Below, piece after piece: positions 62,154 through 64,000 of a DNA stretch of 64,000 nucleotides (positions are counted from its first letter, which is position 1; the number at the start of each line of letters is the position of its first letter). The notes beneath the pieces are model-generated. The model was not told where the DNA came from. It worked only from the letters and a program-made list of their open reading frames with translations, and made no database searches. Source of the DNA: Streptomyces asoensis (GTDB taxonomy: Bacteria; Actinomycetota; Actinomycetes; Streptomycetales; Streptomycetaceae). The position numbers were made by a program, and so were the translations under genes. The stretch lies in NCBI RefSeq assembly GCF_013085465.1, contig NZ_CP049838.1, forward strand, positions 9,610,001 to 9,674,000, read 5' to 3'.

Positions 62154-63557
62154 CTATGCCACGGGGCCAAGGAATCCTTCGAGGACGGTCCGCATGATCT
62201 GGGGCCGGTCCCAAAGGGCCAGGATTTCGTTGGCGAGGGCCACGATGGGCAGCGGATCCTGGTTTCCGTGTACCACGATGGCGGCGGCCAACAAGCTGCG
62301 TGGAACGGCTCGGGCGTCGAGGAGGACGCGCCATTCCTGAGGGCCGAGCTGGAGAAACTCCAGTCCGCTGAGTCCGGCGATCTCCAGAGGGTCGGCCAGC
62401 GTGCCGGGGTAGGCGGTAAGGGTACGGAGGCGGGGCAGCCCGGTGACGGGGGCAAGGCTGAAGGGCGCGCTGTCCCACACGCCGATGGACAGGACTTCCA
62501 GACCGGGGTGTGCGGCGGCTTGGACGCTCTTCAGTCGTGCGATGTTGACCCAGGCCGCGGCCGGTGGACGCTGTCCCTGCGGGCTGCTGGGTTGCGCGCT
62601 GGGCCGGTCCAGTACCAGGTCGGTGAGGGAGTCGGCGACGAGCGCGGCGCCAGTGCTCTCCTCGTGGGAGAGCATGATGACCTGTCCGATGTGTCCGCGG
62701 GGGCCGGGTGTCAGATCGATGGCCAGCCGGTCGCCGCCGCCGTTGTCACCGAAGGCGATCCAGCCCGGTGAGCCGACGAGGCCCTGTACTGCGGCGTCGG
62801 GCGGGGTGTCGACCGCCTCCATCGCCGCGAACTCCCAGCCGCAGTGGCGCGACGATGCGTCGGCGATGTACAGACCGTCCAAGTCGAAGAGCTCGCAGCC
62901 GACCGCTGTGGAATCACGTCTCGCCGCCTCGTAGTCGTCGTTCCAGTCCTCCCACCGTGCTCGTGTCACCCGGTAGAGCACCTTGAGCTCGTCGGGCAGC
63001 GTGATGCCGAGGCGCCCTTCGGCGGCGGTGATCTCCTCCTCCGTCGCGCCGATGGCGTCGGGCAAGCGCTCGCGGAGCTGCCGCTCCAGCAACTCCAGGT
63101 CGGCCGAAGGAGCCGGCTCTGCTCCGGCCACCGGATCAGGGAGGCGGCGCCAGGGCTCGGGCAGGGAGCCGTCGACCAGGACCAGGGCCCCCGGGTGCGG
63201 GGTGCCGATGCCGGGCTCCACGGCCGGGCTGGGCCCGAGCAGACGCAGTACGGCCTTCCCGCTCGGTTGGATCTCCGCGGTGAAGGAGACGTCGTCGACT
63301 CCGGCGTCCGCGAGCGCTCTCCGCACCCGTTCCACCGCGTCGACTTCCTCCTGCATGTCGTCTACCTGGGCGGCCCGTCCCGGCGGCGGCAGCTGTCGCC
63401 GCAGATCCAGGCTCCAGCTGTGTCGGCCGATGCGCCCCGCCACCCGGGTGGACCGGGCGGCATGTTGCTCCTTGCTGCCGGCCAACAGCAGCCGCAGCAC
63501 GGGTTCCCAGGTCGCGAAGTCGCCTATCGACAGCAGGGAGGGTTTCTGATCAGCCAT
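62154..63557 (-). CDS. SMI1/KNR4 (SUKH) family protein, long form
   Basis: A 467-residue protein. After an N-terminal region of about 165 residues, the SUKH core reads LRERLPDAIGATEEEITAAE, RLGITLPDELKVLYRVTRAR, then CELFDLDGLYIADASSRHCG and WIAFGDNGGGDRLAIDLTPG. The last 150 residues look leucine-rich-repeat-like (ARLKSVQAAAHPGLEVLSIG, then TGLPRLRTLTAYPGTLADPL). Long SUKH proteins are common in Streptomyces; their targets are unknown. ATG 63557 is chosen at the conserved start; an upstream frame extension is not conserved. Confidence 0.85.
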   Translation of the reverse strand: MADQKPSLLSIGDFATWEPVLRLLLAGSKEQHAARSTRVAGRIGRHSWSLDLRRQLPPPGRAAQVDDMQEEVDAVERVRRALADAGVDDVSFTAEIQPSGKAVLRLLGPSPAVEPGIGTPHPGALVLVDGSLPEPWRRLPDPVAGAEPAPSADLELLERQLRERLPDAIGATEEEITAAEGRLGITLPDELKVLYRVTRARWEDWNDDYEAARRDSTAVGCELFDLDGLYIADASSRHCGWEFAAMEAVDTPPDAAVQGLVGSPGWIAFGDNGGGDRLAIDLTPGPRGHIGQVIMLSHEESTGAALVADSLTDLVLDRPSAQPSSPQGQRPPAAAWVNIARLKSVQAAAHPGLEVLSIGVWDSAPFSLAPVTGLPRLRTLTAYPGTLADPLEIAGLSGLEFLQLGPQEWRVLLDARAVPRSLLAAAIVVHGNQDPLPIVALANEILALWDRPQIMRTVLEGFLGPVA

Positions 63558-63743
63558 GCCGAAACCGTATGCGCCGCCACTGACATCGGGCTCGTCCATC
63601 AAGGGCCGGTGGACCGGTGGACCGGTGGGCCGGTGGACGCCGCCGGTGACCTTCGATGTCACTTGGGCGCGACCGACTCTGCTACGGGACGTGGAAGCCG
63701 GCCCGGCGCTCGCCGCCGTGCCCGCGCCCCGGACCGCCTTGGC

Positions 63744-64000
63744 TCAGCCCAGCGTGTCCATCAGGGCGGTGACGTAGGCATCCAGCCTCTCCTCCACGGC
63801 CCGCGTCGTCAGCTCCGCCCTCCCCGCCTCCTGCCACGGCCGCGCCACCCACTGCACGCCCGCCGCGAACGCCAACCCGTCCAGCAGCCGCCAGTACAAC
63901 CGCTCGCTCGCAGCCGCGGCCAGCACCCCGCCGGCCTCCTCATACGCCTCGGCGAAGCGCAGACCCCACGCCGGGCCGTGCAGCAGTGCGAGATTGGTGG
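63744..64000 (-). CDS. Phosphotransferase (APH family), C-terminal end only
   Basis: The window ends inside this minus-strand gene. The visible 85 codons read TNLALLHGPAWGLRFAEAYE, then RLYWRLLDGLAFA and end in YVTALMDTLG. This is the C-terminal helical end of the aminoglycoside phosphotransferase/HSK2-type fold; the catalytic loop lies beyond the window. The identification rests on the helical tail pattern only. Confidence 0.6.
   Translation of the reverse strand, partial: TNLALLHGPAWGLRFAEAYEEAGGVLAAAASERLYWRLLDGLAFAAGVQWVARPWQEAGRAELTTRAVEERLDAYVTALMDTLG

Overview
The window has the marks of a Streptomyces (or close actinomycete) chromosome. GC content is very high, GTG and TTG starts are common, genes are packed with ATGA/GTGA overlaps, and typical actinomycete families occur: a conservon (CvnABCD plus two P450s), an actinomycete GvpA, SigB/F-type sigma factor, SpoIIE phosphatases, XRE-MmyB regulators, and rare TTA codons in two accessory-type genes. 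I saw no rRNA, tRNA or CRISPR array. The mix of ordinary metabolic genes with many gene remnants suggests an accessory, chromosome-arm-like region.

Layout. 1-3.2 kb: polyol/sugar dehydrogenases, a DeoR regulator and a HAD hydrolase. 3.3-7.1 kb: an aminoglycoside-phosphotransferase-like gene, a scar where a DHA2 transporter and a divergent XRE-cupin regulator both lost their 5' halves, then DUF1801, DHFR-like and SDR genes. 8.1-13.5 kb: a full conservon operon cvnA-B-C-D followed by a CYP157-like P450 without the ExxR motif and a CYP154-like P450, closed by a strong terminator. 14.2-16.7 kb: a decaying island with an IS transposase fragment, an intact SMI1/KNR4 gene, a frameshifted aldo-keto reductase, a small membrane protein, an Rhs core fragment and a broken RDD gene. 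16.9-20.3 kb: a type II NADH dehydrogenase with a Rex/CRP-like palindrome upstream, and an arsR-AHSA1-TIGR03086 operon with paired operators.

20.3-34.3 kb: an unknown zinc-ribbon protein, a second SUKH-like protein, a truncated acyl-CoA dehydrogenase next to a TetR gene, a GlxA-type AraC regulator, an MBL-fold protein, an ABC exporter with its own LuxR-type two-component system, a DUF2236 protein, SRPBCC, YqeY-like, a LysR remnant, alpha/beta hydrolase, methyltransferase and GNAT genes. 34.6-38.1 kb: padR with an ABC ATPase and a MacB/FtsX-like permease. 38.3-45.0 kb: two sugar-binding proteins, a GH13 alpha-glucosidase and two permeases, forming an oligosaccharide uptake locus; one permease carries a large extracellular insertion.

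45.1-48.1 kb: a GNAT-like protein, an orphan gvpA, a SigB/F-family sigma factor and two small proteins. 48.2-51.6 kb: an AAHS-like MFS transporter with LigI-like and LigJ-like amidohydrolases, lower steps of protocatechuate/gallate 4,5-cleavage. 51.8-54.9 kb: a response regulator, sensor kinase and TAXI periplasmic protein in one operon, with no TRAP permease. 54.9-64 kb: a ClpN-domain protein with a TTA codon, an MmyB-like regulator divergent from a quinone oxidoreductase, a small Arg-rich membrane protein, two SpoIIE-type phosphatases, a long SMI1/KNR4 protein and the 3' end of a phosphotransferase gene.

All functional calls come from reading motifs and recalled family sequences; no database search was run.
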